Shown here one piece after another: positions 19,007 to 28,780 of a stretch of 64,000 nt of DNA. Where the stretch lies: the IMG/VR virus record IMGVR_UViG_3300034101_001322, positions 30,530 to 94,529 of that record. One strand, given 5' to 3'. The DNA comes from a virus. Each line of letters opens with the position of its first letter. The first letter of the stretch is position 1. The notes below the pieces were generated by a model. The model did no database searches. It saw nothing but the letters and a program-made list of their open reading frames with translations, and was not told the DNA's origin. A program made the position numbers and the translations under genes.

Positions 19007-20157
19007 TAACTAATACAGGTAAAAGCATTATTGGTAAATATATGCTTGGTCAAGCACCAGCATATGCTTCATTTATTGCTGTAGGTTGCGGTCCAACACC
19101 ACTAGATGTCGGAGATGTTCAGGGAGATTTTTCTACAAAAGCAGCCTTAGACTTTGAAATGTTCAGAGTTCCAGTTTCATCAAGAGGGTTTGTTAATGAA
19201 AACGGTGTGAACAAGATTGTTCTAACAGCAGAACTGCCAACAGAAGAAAGATATGAGATTACCGAAGTTGGTATTTATTCAGCAGGGTCAAACCCATCTG
19301 CTGGAGCATACGATAGTAAGACTGTCTTTGCTTTTACTACTGCAGAAAACTGGCAACATCATACAGCAGAAGCAGTTACGGCTATTGATTCATATTCTGC
19401 TCCACTAGATGATCCAGAAGATGACAACGTTATCTCTGTGGCTGATGCTGTGTTTCAAACAAATGCAGACAACTCTATATTTTATAAACCATCTCGTGCA
19501 GGAAGATATGAAAGATGTAGATTTTTAAATAATACAATTTTTATACAAGGGGATGATTCTGACATTACAATCAGTGAAGACAGTGGTCCAACAGAGGATC
19601 ACTTTGTTGTTGAGTCTGGATCAAATCATATTCACCTAACTGGAGCAAGTGTTGATTTTACTAGAAACTCTCCAATTGATGAACTTAAGTTAGCATTTTC
19701 TTTAATAAACAAAGATGGAGATTCTAACGCAATTCCAGATACTGTTAGAATTCTTGTAGATTTTGCAGAAACCGATACCCTAGGTGGAGAGTTTGCAAGG
19801 TTTGAAGCAGAAATCAATCATGGAACATCTGGAAATCCAGATTTAGTTCAAGACTTTTCTACTAATAGATATTTTGTAGTATCAAAACAATTACAGGAGT
19901 TGTACACAAGTGCAAACTTTACCTGGAATGCTGTAACAGTGGTTAAAATTTATGCTTGCGTTATTGATGGTGGAATTCCTTCAGAAGATTACTATGTTGC
20001 TCTTGATGCAATTAGACTAGAAAATGTTGCAACTGTAAATCCTTTATACGGTCTTACTGGATATTCGCTAATTAAAACAGAAGGCGCTGAATCAATCATA
20101 AAGTCTCCTAATACAAGTAATTATATTGAATTTAGATTTTCAATAGGAGTTACGTAA
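19003..20157 (+). CDS. Minor tail protein (fibre-type N-terminus)
   Basis: 384 residues, ATGA overlap with the previous gene. The N-terminus (TNTGKSIIGKYMLGQAPAYA, then IAVGCGPTPL) is the common attachment segment of actinophage minor tail proteins. Residues 130-290 are rich in strands (FLNNTIFIQGDDSDITISE) and could be a short beta-helix or jelly roll. Likely part of the receptor-binding tip. Confidence 0.65.
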   Translation: MITNTGKSIIGKYMLGQAPAYASFIAVGCGPTPLDVGDVQGDFSTKAALDFEMFRVPVSSRGFVNENGVNKIVLTAELPTEERYEITEVGIYSAGSNPSAGAYDSKTVFAFTTAENWQHHTAEAVTAIDSYSAPLDDPEDDNVISVADAVFQTNADNSIFYKPSRAGRYERCRFLNNTIFIQGDDSDITISEDSGPTEDHFVVESGSNHIHLTGASVDFTRNSPIDELKLAFSLINKDGDSNAIPDTVRILVDFAETDTLGGEFARFEAEINHGTSGNPDLVQDFSTNRYFVVSKQLQELYTSANFTWNAVTVVKIYACVIDGGIPSEDYYVALDAIRLENVATVNPLYGLTGYSLIKTEGAESIIKSPNTSNYIEFRFSIGVT

Positions 20158-20657
20158 TGGCTAATGAGTTTATTAAAAAAGTTAAAGTTGAACAAGATAG
20201 CCTTCCAACATTAAGCAGTCTTACAGAAAAATATGATGTTAGATACAGAATAGTTTCTGAGGATAAAAATAGAATCTCTCATTGGTCTCCAATAGTTACT
20301 ATTGATCCACAGTATGTTTATGTTTCAGGAAACATTTCTATTGTCTCTTCGGGGATAACAACGGTTGTTTGGGATACAGTTACTATTAAAATAGGAGCAC
20401 AAGTTATTCGTCAAGCAAAAGATTATGATGTTTGGGTAAAGTGGAGTAGAGCAGCAGGAAATGGTGACTGGAATTATGTTCAAAGAATCTCTGGTAATTC
20501 TATTAGTCTTGTTCATCCATCAACATTTTATATTAATGGTGTAGATCAGGCGCAGTCTCCAAACAGAATAACAGTAGAAGTTTACTTAAAGGGTGAACCA
20601 ATAACAAGAGATTCAACAAATCTTTTAGTTTATAGTCCTGCAATGCATACGATCTAA
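20157..20657 (+). CDS. Minor tail protein, FN3-like
   Basis: 166 residues, starting on the last base of the previous stop. The N-terminal part (KYDVRYRIVSEDKNRISHWS followed by PIVTID) resembles a fibronectin type III-like strand pattern. No enzymatic motif. Its place in an unbroken run of overlapping tail genes supports a structural role. Confidence 0.5.
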   Translation: MANEFIKKVKVEQDSLPTLSSLTEKYDVRYRIVSEDKNRISHWSPIVTIDPQYVYVSGNISIVSSGITTVVWDTVTIKIGAQVIRQAKDYDVWVKWSRAAGNGDWNYVQRISGNSISLVHPSTFYINGVDQAQSPNRITVEVYLKGEPITRDSTNLLVYSPAMHTI

Positions 20658-20666
20658 TGATATAAT
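20658..20666 (+). promoter_or_regulatory. Extended -10 promoter, possibly leaderless
   Basis: TGATATAAT directly after the stop of the previous gene; TATAAT at 20661-20666. The next ATG (20676) is 9 bases later. A GGAG at 20667-20670 could serve as ribosome site only in read-through mRNA. Confidence 0.65.
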
Positions 20667-20675
20667 GGAGATATA

Positions 20676-21119
20676 ATGGCTAAAGTACCGCTACCAGAAC
20701 GAGGACAACCACTAGATGTTACTTACATCTATCAGTTGGCTGATACTATTAATGATCTGTCTACACAGGTTTCATCAGCAACCTATAACTATACAACAGT
20801 TGATACGGTTAGTGCGGGTAAGCAGAGTGTAAAGACTTCTGAGGCTCGTATGATTGGTGGATACGTAGAAGTTGCTAACAACTCTACAGTAAGCGCAGGA
20901 AACGAAAAAACCTTTTCTTATGACTTTCCAAGCGACTTTAAGTATCAACCAATAGCAACGGCTACCCCAGTAAACATAGGAAACACTCCTGCTGGACAAA
21001 ATGTAAGCGTTATCTTAAAGACAGTAACAACATCAAGAGTAGAAGGAATTGTAAGATTTGGTGCTTCTGGAGATTTATCTCTAGCAATTAATTTAATTAT
21101 TCTTGGTATACCAAACTAA
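20676..21119 (+). CDS. Putative virion structural protein
   Basis: 147 residues. Starts PLPERGQPLDVTYIYQLADT, then a Thr/Ser/Val-rich strand-forming region with SAGNEKTFSYDFPSDFKYQP, resembling short fibre-tip or collar proteins of other phages (H-type lectin-like strand pattern is possible). It has its own promoter, so its dose may be set apart from the tail operon. Last gene of the structural block. Confidence 0.5.
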   Translation: MAKVPLPERGQPLDVTYIYQLADTINDLSTQVSSATYNYTTVDTVSAGKQSVKTSEARMIGGYVEVANNSTVSAGNEKTFSYDFPSDFKYQPIATATPVNIGNTPAGQNVSVILKTVTTSRVEGIVRFGASGDLSLAINLIILGIPN

Positions 21120-21134
21120 CATTAAGGGTGGGAA

Positions 21135-21326
21135 ATGGTTTTTTGCAAAAAATGCAAAGGTCGTATGCTTGTTGATAGACAATATAGCACAACTGAGCAT
21201 ATTGAGATATTCTGTATACTGTGTGGTGCAAGAACATTCTTTCACCCACCATCAGAGAGTGAGCAAGGTAGATGGATACTGCTAAGGGAAAGATCCAGAG
21301 CGAACAATACAATAACGAGTCTGTAA
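21135..21326 (+). CDS. Small zinc-ribbon protein
   Basis: 63 residues with two CxxC pairs (CKKC at residues 4-7 and CILC at 27-30), a classic zinc ribbon. GGGTGGGA ribosome site just before the ATG. Overlaps the next gene by 55 bases in another frame. Likely a nucleic-acid or protein-binding adaptor; precise role unknown. Confidence 0.65.
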   Translation: MVFCKKCKGRMLVDRQYSTTEHIEIFCILCGARTFFHPPSESEQGRWILLRERSRANNTITSL

Positions 21327-21814
21327 TAAAAGGAAACAAAAAGATTTGGTTTCTTAATGGAGATTTAGTTAGACTGTATCACAGTTCACGCTCTACTGGA
21401 ATGGTAACTGTCTATAACATTAATAAAGATAGAATTGAAACATGCTTAAGGTCTGATTTTAGAAAAAATAGACAAAGAGCCTATACTATTGCTGAGACTG
21501 CTAAATTAGTTAATCGTCATAGAAAGTATATGCCAAGTCTAATTAAACGAGGAGTTATCCCTAAGCCAGTTGGATCTAGCATTGATGGCAAAACTGGTTT
21601 TCAAATTAGGGCTTATTACTCAGAAGATCACGTTAGGGAGATACGTGCTATACTTGCAAGTATACATATTGGTCAACCAAGAAAAGACAAATTAATAACA
21701 AATAATATGACTCCTACAAGTCAAGAATTGACAAGACGCATGGGAGACGGTATACTTACATATACGAAGACAGAAGATGGAAGGTTTATTCCAACTTGGT
21801 CTGAAAGCATTTAA
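21272..21814 (+). CDS. MerR-like winged-helix DNA-binding protein
   Basis: 180 residues. Residues 71-125 (YTIAETAKLVNRHRKYMPSL, then IKRGVIPKPVG and RAYYSEDHVREI) form a MerR-type helix-turn-helix with wing, as seen in actinophage regulators and excisionase-like proteins. The first 65 residues (IWFLNGDLVRLYHSSR) look like a small SH3/Tudor-like barrel. It sits at the switch from tail to replication genes, so a transcription-regulating role is plausible. Confidence 0.65.
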   Translation: MDTAKGKIQSEQYNNESVIKGNKKIWFLNGDLVRLYHSSRSTGMVTVYNINKDRIETCLRSDFRKNRQRAYTIAETAKLVNRHRKYMPSLIKRGVIPKPVGSSIDGKTGFQIRAYYSEDHVREIRAILASIHIGQPRKDKLITNNMTPTSQELTRRMGDGILTYTKTEDGRFIPTWSESI

Positions 21815-21833
21815 ACTATGAAATGGGTGGGTA

Positions 21834-22067
21834 ATGGAAAATAGCAATTACGTAGTAACAAACGAACCAACAAAGATTAATGTAACACTAGGATATACGC
21901 TTAACCTTGGTAACTTTCAATCACTTAGACTCGATCTAGGCGTTGTAGATAGCAAGCGTGATGGAGAAACCACAGCAGACGCTTTTGAGCGTGTCTATAA
22001 GTTTGTAGAAGACAAACTAACAGAAAAGATTCAAGAAGCACAATCAGAGGCTGCTGAAAAAGAATAA
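21834..22067 (+). CDS. Conserved small phage protein, function unknown
   Basis: 77 residues with strong GGGTGGGT ribosome site. N-terminal strands (KINVTLGYTLNLGNFQSLRL) and a C-terminal charged helix (AFERVYKFVEDKLTEKIQEA). Similar small proteins are common beside replication genes in actinophages, but no function is known to me. The TAATG junction couples it to the next gene. Confidence 0.55.
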   Translation: MENSNYVVTNEPTKINVTLGYTLNLGNFQSLRLDLGVVDSKRDGETTADAFERVYKFVEDKLTEKIQEAQSEAAEKE

Positions 22068-22375
22068 TGGCTGAACGCAAAGACCGAATGGCTTTGCTTA
22101 GTAGGTACAGTAAGTTCCATACAGCAAAGTATGAGCAAAAGCCATCTTTAAATTTAAATGTTGAGCAGTGGGCTTCCGATGCACTCATAGAGTCATACGG
22201 AATCAGCAAGTGCTATGACATATTGGAATATTACTTTAGCGTAGCACAAGATCCAAGTTGGAACTACTTTGCATACAATGCAGAAAAAATTCTAAATGGT
22301 AAAATTGAAGTAGATAAAGATAATGAAGAACGAATTGAGCGCAGACGATTAGCAAGGAAGTGGCTAAGTGAATAA
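22067..22375 (+). CDS. Small protein upstream of DnaB, possible helicase partner
   Basis: 102 residues, mainly helical, with WNYFAYNAEKILNG and a basic C-terminus (ERRRLARKWLSE). It overlaps the DnaB start by 8 bases; genes in this place often encode helicase loaders, but no AAA+ or DnaD motif is present, so that role is only suggested by position. Confidence 0.45.
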   Translation: MAERKDRMALLSRYSKFHTAKYEQKPSLNLNVEQWASDALIESYGISKCYDILEYYFSVAQDPSWNYFAYNAEKILNGKIEVDKDNEERIERRRLARKWLSE

Positions 22376-23591
22376 TACAGAGGCAAGAGTTATATCAGCA
22401 TTACTTGAAGATAAGCAGATGCATGTTTTACTGCAGGCAAATGTAGATAATCTTCTTAGAACTCATAATGATATCTGGAATTTTATTCGTTTATACTTTG
22501 AAAACAATGGAAGCGTACCACCTGTATCTCTTGTTGTTGAAAAGTTTAGAGACTTTCAACCAGTTGCTGGTATTGGTGCTACTAAGCACCACCTAGAAGA
22601 ACTTCAGACAGAGTACTTAAACGATAGCCTTAAAGATATTCTACGATCTGCAGCAGGTGAAGTACAAGGCGGTGAAGGTTCAAAGGCATTAGAAGAACTA
22701 ATTACAAAAACATCAGAGTTAAAAAAGAATACTTCTGCTATCCGTGACATTGATGCTACAGACTTAGAGTCTGCACTTGCATATTATGAAAATGTACAAA
22801 AGCAAAAAGAAACTGGTCAGATTGGCATTAAAACAAATCTTCCAGGGTTTGACAATTACCTGCCTTCTGGCATTATGCCTGGGCAACTTGGAGTATTCCT
22901 AGCCTATCCTGGTATTGGTAAGTCTTGGATGGCTCTATACTTTGCAGTACAGGCATGGAAGCAAGGTAAGTCCCCATTAATCATTAGTCTTGAAATGTCT
23001 GAAACAGAAGTTCGTAACCGTGTATTTGCAATTATGGGTGAAGGTGTTTGGTCACACAGAAAGTTGAGTAACGGAGAAGTAGAACTTGATATGCTAAAGA
23101 ATTGGCATAAAAATAAAGTTGAAGGAAAGCCAGAGTTTCATATTATCTCAAACGATAATGGTGGAGAGGTTACTCCATCTGTTATTCGTGGAAAAATCGA
23201 TCAATACAAGCCAGACTTTATTGTTGTAGACTACCTACAACTTATGAGTCCAAATCAAAAGTCAGACAATGAAACGGTACGAATGAAGAACCTTTCACGA
23301 GAACTTAAACTTATGGCTATTAGCGAAGAAGTGCCCATCATTGCTATCTCTTCTGCTACACCAGACGATGTTAAGGACCTTAGTAGTGCGCCAACGCTGG
23401 GTCAAACATCTTGGTCTAGACAGATTGCTTACGATGCAGATTGGGTTATGGCTCTTGGTCGTGCTACCAACAGTGATATTATTGAGTGTGTCTTTAGAAA
23501 GAATCGTAATGGTTTTATGGGTGATTTCTTAGTACAGGTAGATTTTGATAAAGGTTATTACAGATATAAGGATTACGAAGACGGTAAATAA
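22368..23591 (+). CDS. dnaB: Replicative DNA helicase, DnaB family
   Basis: 407 residues from a GTG start with AGGAAG eight bases upstream. Helical N-terminal domain (residues 1-130), linker, then a RecA-type motor: Walker A near residues 179-187 (YPGIGKS), Walker B near 285-292 (IVVDYLQLM), and the sensor/arginine-finger region near 350 (TSWSRQIAYDADWVMAL). Unwinds the phage fork in the 5'-3' direction and recruits the primase encoded next. It overlaps the previous gene by 8 bases. Length is slightly below bacterial DnaB (about 450). Confidence 0.9.
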   Translation: MNNTEARVISALLEDKQMHVLLQANVDNLLRTHNDIWNFIRLYFENNGSVPPVSLVVEKFRDFQPVAGIGATKHHLEELQTEYLNDSLKDILRSAAGEVQGGEGSKALEELITKTSELKKNTSAIRDIDATDLESALAYYENVQKQKETGQIGIKTNLPGFDNYLPSGIMPGQLGVFLAYPGIGKSWMALYFAVQAWKQGKSPLIISLEMSETEVRNRVFAIMGEGVWSHRKLSNGEVELDMLKNWHKNKVEGKPEFHIISNDNGGEVTPSVIRGKIDQYKPDFIVVDYLQLMSPNQKSDNETVRMKNLSRELKLMAISEEVPIIAISSATPDDVKDLSSAPTLGQTSWSRQIAYDADWVMALGRATNSDIIECVFRKNRNGFMGDFLVQVDFDKGYYRYKDYEDGK

Positions 23592-23592
23592 A

Positions 23593-24513
23593 ATGACAGA
23601 CATATATACAGAAGATCAAATTAGACGAGTCCTAAACGGAATTGGTGTAGATGTTGAGGCAGAGTTTGGTAACGAGTTAATTGTATACTGTCCATACCAC
23701 AACAATAGTAGAACTCCAGCAGGAGAAGTATCAAAAGAGCATGGTAGATTCTTTTGTTTTGGATGCCAGGTTACTAAAAGCCTAGAAGAGTTTGTAATGA
23801 CATCTTCAAACAGAACATACTTTGAGGCTGTTAGATATATTAAAAGTAAAGGTCAAGAGACTGATCTAACTAGTGTTATAAATAAAACATTGTATTCACC
23901 TCCAGACTTTGTTCAGTATGATGAACTACTGATTAAAAGATTAAACAATCAGGCTATGGAGTCACCTAGAGCAGTAAGATACTTTGAAGGTAGAAAGATC
24001 ACAAAAGAATCTATGACAAAGTTTTCTCTTGGCTACTCAGAAAAACAAGACTCTGTTACTGTTCCAATGCACAACCATGATGGAATGTGCTTGGGTTTTG
24101 TTGCTAGAACTATTGAAGGTAAAGAGTTTAAGAACACACCAGGACTTCCAAAGAGTAAGATCCTGTTTAACCTTAACAGAATAAAAACATCAAGTACGGT
24201 CTATGTAGTAGAATCGTCTTTTGATGTTATAAGGTTGGACCAAGTAGGTTTCCCAGCAGTTGCAACTCTGGGTGCTAATGTGTCTGTATCACAGATCAGA
24301 CTATTAGAAAAGTACTTCAATAATGTTGTGCTTATAGCAGACAATGATGAAGCAGGAGTTATTATGACAGACAAGTTAATTGAAAAACTTGGCTCAAGAG
24401 TAACTGTTATTCATCTAGATAAAAAATACAAAGACATCGGAGATATGGATGATGAGTCAATAAGAAAACTTGAGTTTCAGTTTGACAATTCTATATCTGC
24501 TATGCTAAAATAA
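23593..24513 (+). CDS. dnaG: DNA primase, DnaG family (zinc + TOPRIM)
   Basis: 306 residues from the ATG at 23593, two bases after the DnaB stop; an earlier in-frame start lies inside dnaB and is unlikely. Zinc-binding module at residues 32-59 (CPYH ... CFGC), then the TOPRIM core: ESSFDVI near residue 207 carrying the acidic Glu, and ADNDEAG near 250 carrying the Asp pair. No C-terminal helicase-binding domain, so it is shorter than host DnaG (about 600) and may contact DnaB otherwise. Makes RNA primers. Confidence 0.87.
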   Translation: MTDIYTEDQIRRVLNGIGVDVEAEFGNELIVYCPYHNNSRTPAGEVSKEHGRFFCFGCQVTKSLEEFVMTSSNRTYFEAVRYIKSKGQETDLTSVINKTLYSPPDFVQYDELLIKRLNNQAMESPRAVRYFEGRKITKESMTKFSLGYSEKQDSVTVPMHNHDGMCLGFVARTIEGKEFKNTPGLPKSKILFNLNRIKTSSTVYVVESSFDVIRLDQVGFPAVATLGANVSVSQIRLLEKYFNNVVLIADNDEAGVIMTDKLIEKLGSRVTVIHLDKKYKDIGDMDDESIRKLEFQFDNSISAMLK

Positions 24514-24537
24514 ATATAACAAACAAAGGAGAAACAT

Positions 24538-25194
24538 ATGAGCGTAGTAAAGGGACTCAAAAACATTAATGCCCTGCTCGACAAGCCAAAGTATGACGAA
24601 AACTCACCAAAGGTAAAGTGGCTAAAACTTGCCGATGGTCAATCAGTAAAAATTCGTTTCATTGAGGAACTAGATGAAGACTCTGCAAACTATAATGCAG
24701 AACGTGGTCTTGCTCTAGTTGTTAAGGAACACACAAACCCAAAGGACTATAAGCGTAAGGCTGTAGATACTATGGAGTCAGAAGGACGTGACTGGGCAGA
24801 AGAAATGCACCGCAAGGATCCAAAGGCAGGCTGGAGAGGTCGTCTTCGTTTCTATTGCAACGTTCTAGTAGACGATGGCATTGAAGCACCATACGTGGCT
24901 ATCTGGTCAATGGGTGTTAGCAAGCAATCTGCATTTAATACAATTCGTGAGTATGCTCTTGAAACAGGAAGCATATCTAACGTACTATGGAAAGTCAAGC
25001 GCAATGGTCAGGGAACTGAAACATCTTATACAATCATTCCAGGTTCACCAGACAAAGAACCATTTGATTGGGCAGAGATTAAGCCATATCCTCTTGAGTT
25101 AGCATTGAAGAATATTCCATATGCTGAACAAGAAGCATTCTATTTGGGCTTTGATGGTCCATCAACTTCTTCTGCTACCAACATCGACTGGTAA
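24538..25194 (+). CDS. ssb: Single-stranded DNA-binding protein (gp32-like)
   Basis: 218 residues, AGGAG ribosome site. Basic/aromatic N-terminal half followed by an OB-type pattern (DGQSVKIRFIEELDED, then FYCNVLVDDGIEAPYVAIWS, NVLWKVKRNGQG) and an acidic/Ser-rich tail ending NIDW. The family is that of phage gp32-like binding proteins found between primase and polymerase genes. Codon use is strongly biased (CGT, AAC, GGT), fitting an abundant protein. Coats exposed strands during replication and recombination. Confidence 0.75.
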   Translation: MSVVKGLKNINALLDKPKYDENSPKVKWLKLADGQSVKIRFIEELDEDSANYNAERGLALVVKEHTNPKDYKRKAVDTMESEGRDWAEEMHRKDPKAGWRGRLRFYCNVLVDDGIEAPYVAIWSMGVSKQSAFNTIREYALETGSISNVLWKVKRNGQGTETSYTIIPGSPDKEPFDWAEIKPYPLELALKNIPYAEQEAFYLGFDGPSTSSATNIDW

Positions 25195-25197
25195 TAG

Positions 25198-28100
25198 ATG
25201 AGTTACGTAGGCTTACACGTACACACACACTATTCATTATTTGATGGTGTTGCTACTCCAGAAGAATATGTAGACCGAGCAGTTGAACTTGGTATGCCAG
25301 CATTGGCTATCACAGATCACGGAACCTTATCTGGGCATCGGGAACTGTACCGCATTGCAAAAGCAAAAGGTGTAAAGCCTATTCTTGGCGTAGAAGGATA
25401 TTTTTGTGCTGATAGATTTGACAAGAGGGCAAAGGCAGAACGCACTGAGCCAACTGATATGGTCTATAACCACATTATCCTTCTCGCTAAGAACCAACTT
25501 GGTTTAGAGAATCTAAACAAGATTAATGAAATCGCTTGGACTGAAGGATATTTTAGTAAGCCACGCTTTGACTTTGAAGTTCTTGAAAAGTACAGCGAAG
25601 GAATTATTGTTTTATCTGGATGTCTAAGCGGTATCATTGCAAAAGCCTTAGAGCACGGAGAGTATGCTCAGGCAAAAAAGCACATTGAATGGTTTAAGAA
25701 AGTGTTTAAAGATGACTTCTATATGGAGTTAATGCCACACAATGGAGCAGAAGTTAATAAGCAACTAGCAGATCTTGCAGATGAGTTTAAGATTCAGACT
25801 GTTGTTACTCCAGATTGCCATCATGTTGATGAATCGCAAAAAGAAATTCAAGAGTTTAAACTTCTTATGAACTCACATGCTAAGGTTCAAAAAGATGTAA
25901 CATATGAAAAGTCAAAGAAGCAAGATGGAATGATGAAGCGTCTTGACTATCTCTATGGAGAAGATCGACAAATGTCGTTTAATAAGTTTGACATTCACCT
26001 ACTATCTTATGATGAGATGAAAGTTGCCATGGAATCGCAGGGGATAGTAAGAGAAGACATGTATGTCAACTCTATCTCTATTGCAGACAAGGTTGAGGAT
26101 TACGATATTAAAGATGGTCTAAACCTGCTACCAGTTCAGTATAAGAATCCAGACAAAGAGTTAAAGGCTCTTGCCCTTGAGGGTTTAAAGGCTAGAGGGT
26201 TTGACACAAACAAAGAATATTTAGACAGACTTGATGAAGAATTGCAGATTATTAAAGATAAATCATTTGGTCCATACTTTCTTGTTGTAAGTAACATGAT
26301 TTCTTGGGCAAAGAAAGAAGGCATCATGGTAGGTCCAGGTCGTGGATCTGCTGCTGGCTCTTTGGTTTGTTATACTCTTGGCATTACAGAGATTGACCCA
26401 ATCGAACATGGACTACTGTTCTTCCGTTTTATTAACCCAGATCGAAATGACTTTCCAGATATCGATACAGATATTCAAGATAACAGACGTGAAGAGGTCA
26501 AAGATTATCTTGTTAGACAGTATAGACACGTTGCATCTATTGCTACATTCTTACAGTTTAAAGATAAGGGAGTAGTTCGAGATGTTGCACGAGTACTAGA
26601 CATTCCGTTAACAGATGTTAACAAGGTACTTAAACTTGTAGATACTTGGGATGAATACTGTTCATCAAAGACAACTGCATGGTTTCGTGAAAAATATCCA
26701 GAGGTGGAAGTTTATGGAGACAGGTTGCGAGGAAGAATTCGTGGAACAGGAATCCATGCTGCTGGAGTTGTAACAAGTAAAGAGCCTATATTTAGGCATG
26801 CACCAATGGAGACACGCTCAAGCACTGGAAGCGATGACCGTATTCCAGTTGTTGCTGTAGACATGGAAGAAGCAGAAAGAATTGGTTTAATTAAGATTGA
26901 TGCACTTGGTCTTAAGACGCTAAGTGTTATTCAAGATACATTGCAGATGATTAAAGAGAATCACTTTAAGGATATTAAGTTACTTGATATTGATTTAAAA
27001 GATGCAAATGTTTATGAAATGCTTTCAAGTGGATACACAAAGGGTGTATTTCAGTGTGAAGCAACTCCATACACCAACCTTTTAGTTAAGATGGGTGTAA
27101 AGAATCTAAATGAATTAGCAGCATCAAATGCATTAGTTAGACCAGGCGCTATGAATACTATTGGTAAAGACTACATTGCACGTAAACATGGAAAACAGTC
27201 TGTATCATATACTCATCAGGTCATGAAGCAATTTACGGAGGATACTTATGGGTGTGTTTTATACCAGGAGCAAGTTATGCAAGCATGCGTATACCTTGGC
27301 GGTATGTCCATGTCGGAAGCAGATAAAGTTAGAAAAATCATTGGCAAGAAGAAGGATGCTAAAGAGTTTGACGTATTCAAAGACAAGTTCGTTAAGGGTG
27401 CTTCTGCCTATATTAGTCCCAATCAGGCTCTTGATCTATGGCATGACTTTGAAGCGCATGCGGGATACTCGTTCAACAAGTCTCATGCGGTTGCTTACTC
27501 TACGGTCTCGTATTGGACGGCGTGGTTAAAGTACCACTATCCTCTGGAGTTTATGTTTGCCCTTCTTAAGAATGAGAAGGATAAAGATGGTCGTACAGAG
27601 TATTTAATTGAGGCTAAGCGTATGGGTATTCCAATTAAGTTGCCACATATTAATGACTCTAGTGCTGACTTTAAGATTGAAGGTAAGGGTATTAGGTTTG
27701 GTCTAACTGCCATTAAGTATATTTCTGATAACATTGCTTCTAAATATATTGCTGCTCGTCCTTTTAAATCATATAAAGAGTTAGAAGAGTTTACATTTAC
27801 TAAAGGTAATGGAGTAAATAGTCGTGCACTGCAGGCTTTAAGAGTAATCGGTGCTGCAAATTTTCCAGATAATCCACGTAATGAGCAAGAGATTAAAGAA
27901 AATCTTTATGATTATTTAAATCTACCAGAGTTTAATATTACAGTTCCTTCACACTATCATGCTTTCATACAGGAGGTTTGTGATTTTGAGGAAAAGGGTT
28001 CTTACATTTTGATGGGTATGGTTAAAGCAATTAAGCGTGGCAAAGGCTGGTCAAGAGTAGAGGTTCTTGATAAAACTGGTAGTGTTGGCATATTTGACGA

Positions 28101-28473
28101 AGAGCAAACAACAATTGAGCCAGGTAAAACTTATTTACTTCTTGCAACAGATAACAGAATTGTTTCTGCTATTCCTATTGATGAGATTAAGGGATCTTCA
28201 AATGCACTGATTAAGTTTTTAAATTATAAGCAGTTGCCATTTACAGATGAAGAAATGTTTGTTGTTTCATTTAAGCCAAGAATTACAAAGACTGGAAAGA
28301 AAATGGCTTCTCTTACACTTGCAGACACAAGTAGAGATTTGCACCCAGTAACAGTATTCCCAACATCATTTGCACAAGCATATATGCATATTGAAGAGGG
28401 CAATGCTTACAAGTTTAAGTTTGGAAAGACAAAGGATGGAACAGTGATAATGGAGGAAGTAAATGTTCGATGA
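25198..28473 (+). CDS. dnaE: DNA polymerase III alpha subunit (DnaE type)
   Basis: 1091 residues. PHP domain at residues 1-200 (HVHTHYSLFDG, ITDHG, LGVEGYF, PDCHH), polymerase core with GPGRGSAAGS near 379 and the catalytic PDIDTD near 419, the GIHAAGVV segment near 519, helix-hairpin-helix-type C-terminus and an OB-fold near 940-1090. It replaces the family A or B polymerase used by many phages. Metal ligands of the PHP domain look intact, so proofreading-type activity is possible. No clamp or clamp loader gene is seen nearby; it probably uses the host ones. Confidence 0.95.
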   Translation: MSYVGLHVHTHYSLFDGVATPEEYVDRAVELGMPALAITDHGTLSGHRELYRIAKAKGVKPILGVEGYFCADRFDKRAKAERTEPTDMVYNHIILLAKNQLGLENLNKINEIAWTEGYFSKPRFDFEVLEKYSEGIIVLSGCLSGIIAKALEHGEYAQAKKHIEWFKKVFKDDFYMELMPHNGAEVNKQLADLADEFKIQTVVTPDCHHVDESQKEIQEFKLLMNSHAKVQKDVTYEKSKKQDGMMKRLDYLYGEDRQMSFNKFDIHLLSYDEMKVAMESQGIVREDMYVNSISIADKVEDYDIKDGLNLLPVQYKNPDKELKALALEGLKARGFDTNKEYLDRLDEELQIIKDKSFGPYFLVVSNMISWAKKEGIMVGPGRGSAAGSLVCYTLGITEIDPIEHGLLFFRFINPDRNDFPDIDTDIQDNRREEVKDYLVRQYRHVASIATFLQFKDKGVVRDVARVLDIPLTDVNKVLKLVDTWDEYCSSKTTAWFREKYPEVEVYGDRLRGRIRGTGIHAAGVVTSKEPIFRHAPMETRSSTGSDDRIPVVAVDMEEAERIGLIKIDALGLKTLSVIQDTLQMIKENHFKDIKLLDIDLKDANVYEMLSSGYTKGVFQCEATPYTNLLVKMGVKNLNELAASNALVRPGAMNTIGKDYIARKHGKQSVSYTHQVMKQFTEDTYGCVLYQEQVMQACVYLGGMSMSEADKVRKIIGKKKDAKEFDVFKDKFVKGASAYISPNQALDLWHDFEAHAGYSFNKSHAVAYSTVSYWTAWLKYHYPLEFMFALLKNEKDKDGRTEYLIEAKRMGIPIKLPHINDSSADFKIEGKGIRFGLTAIKYISDNIASKYIAARPFKSYKELEEFTFTKGNGVNSRALQALRVIGAANFPDNPRNEQEIKENLYDYLNLPEFNITVPSHYHAFIQEVCDFEEKGSYILMGMVKAIKRGKGWSRVEVLDKTGSVGIFDEEQTTIEPGKTYLLLATDNRIVSAIPIDEIKGSSNALIKFLNYKQLPFTDEEMFVVSFKPRITKTGKKMASLTLADTSRDLHPVTVFPTSFAQAYMHIEEGNAYKFKFGKTKDGTVIMEEVNVR

Positions 28474-28780
28474 TCTAGCAATAACAATACACAAAAATGC
28501 AGTAGAAAAAGGCTTCTGGGACCGTACAGCAGATGAGATATTTGTTACAAAACAAATGATGATGATTGTCTCTGAGGTTGTTGAAGCCATGGAAGCACTT
28601 AGAAAAGACATGGATCCAAACCAGTTATCTGATGAGTTTGCTGACATTATCATTCGTACATTAGATCTGTACGCAGGCATGGTAGAAGCAGGGTACATGA
28701 CTAAATCTTTAGACGCAGCAATTAAAGAAAAGATAGAAAAGAACTCTAGTAGACCAAAGAAGCATGGAGTAAGATTCTAA
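28463..28780 (+). CDS. mazG: MazG-like nucleotide pyrophosphohydrolase
   Basis: 105 residues. The metal-binding EVVEAMEAL helix (residues 34-42) and DEFADIIIRTLD (56-67) reproduce the ExxE...ExxD pattern of all-alpha NTP pyrophosphatases. It would hydrolyse (d)NTPs or (p)ppGpp-like nucleotides; phage copies are thought to shift host nucleotide metabolism. Overlaps dnaE by 11 bases and abuts recA. Confidence 0.8.
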   Translation: MFDDLAITIHKNAVEKGFWDRTADEIFVTKQMMMIVSEVVEAMEALRKDMDPNQLSDEFADIIIRTLDLYAGMVEAGYMTKSLDAAIKEKIEKNSSRPKKHGVRF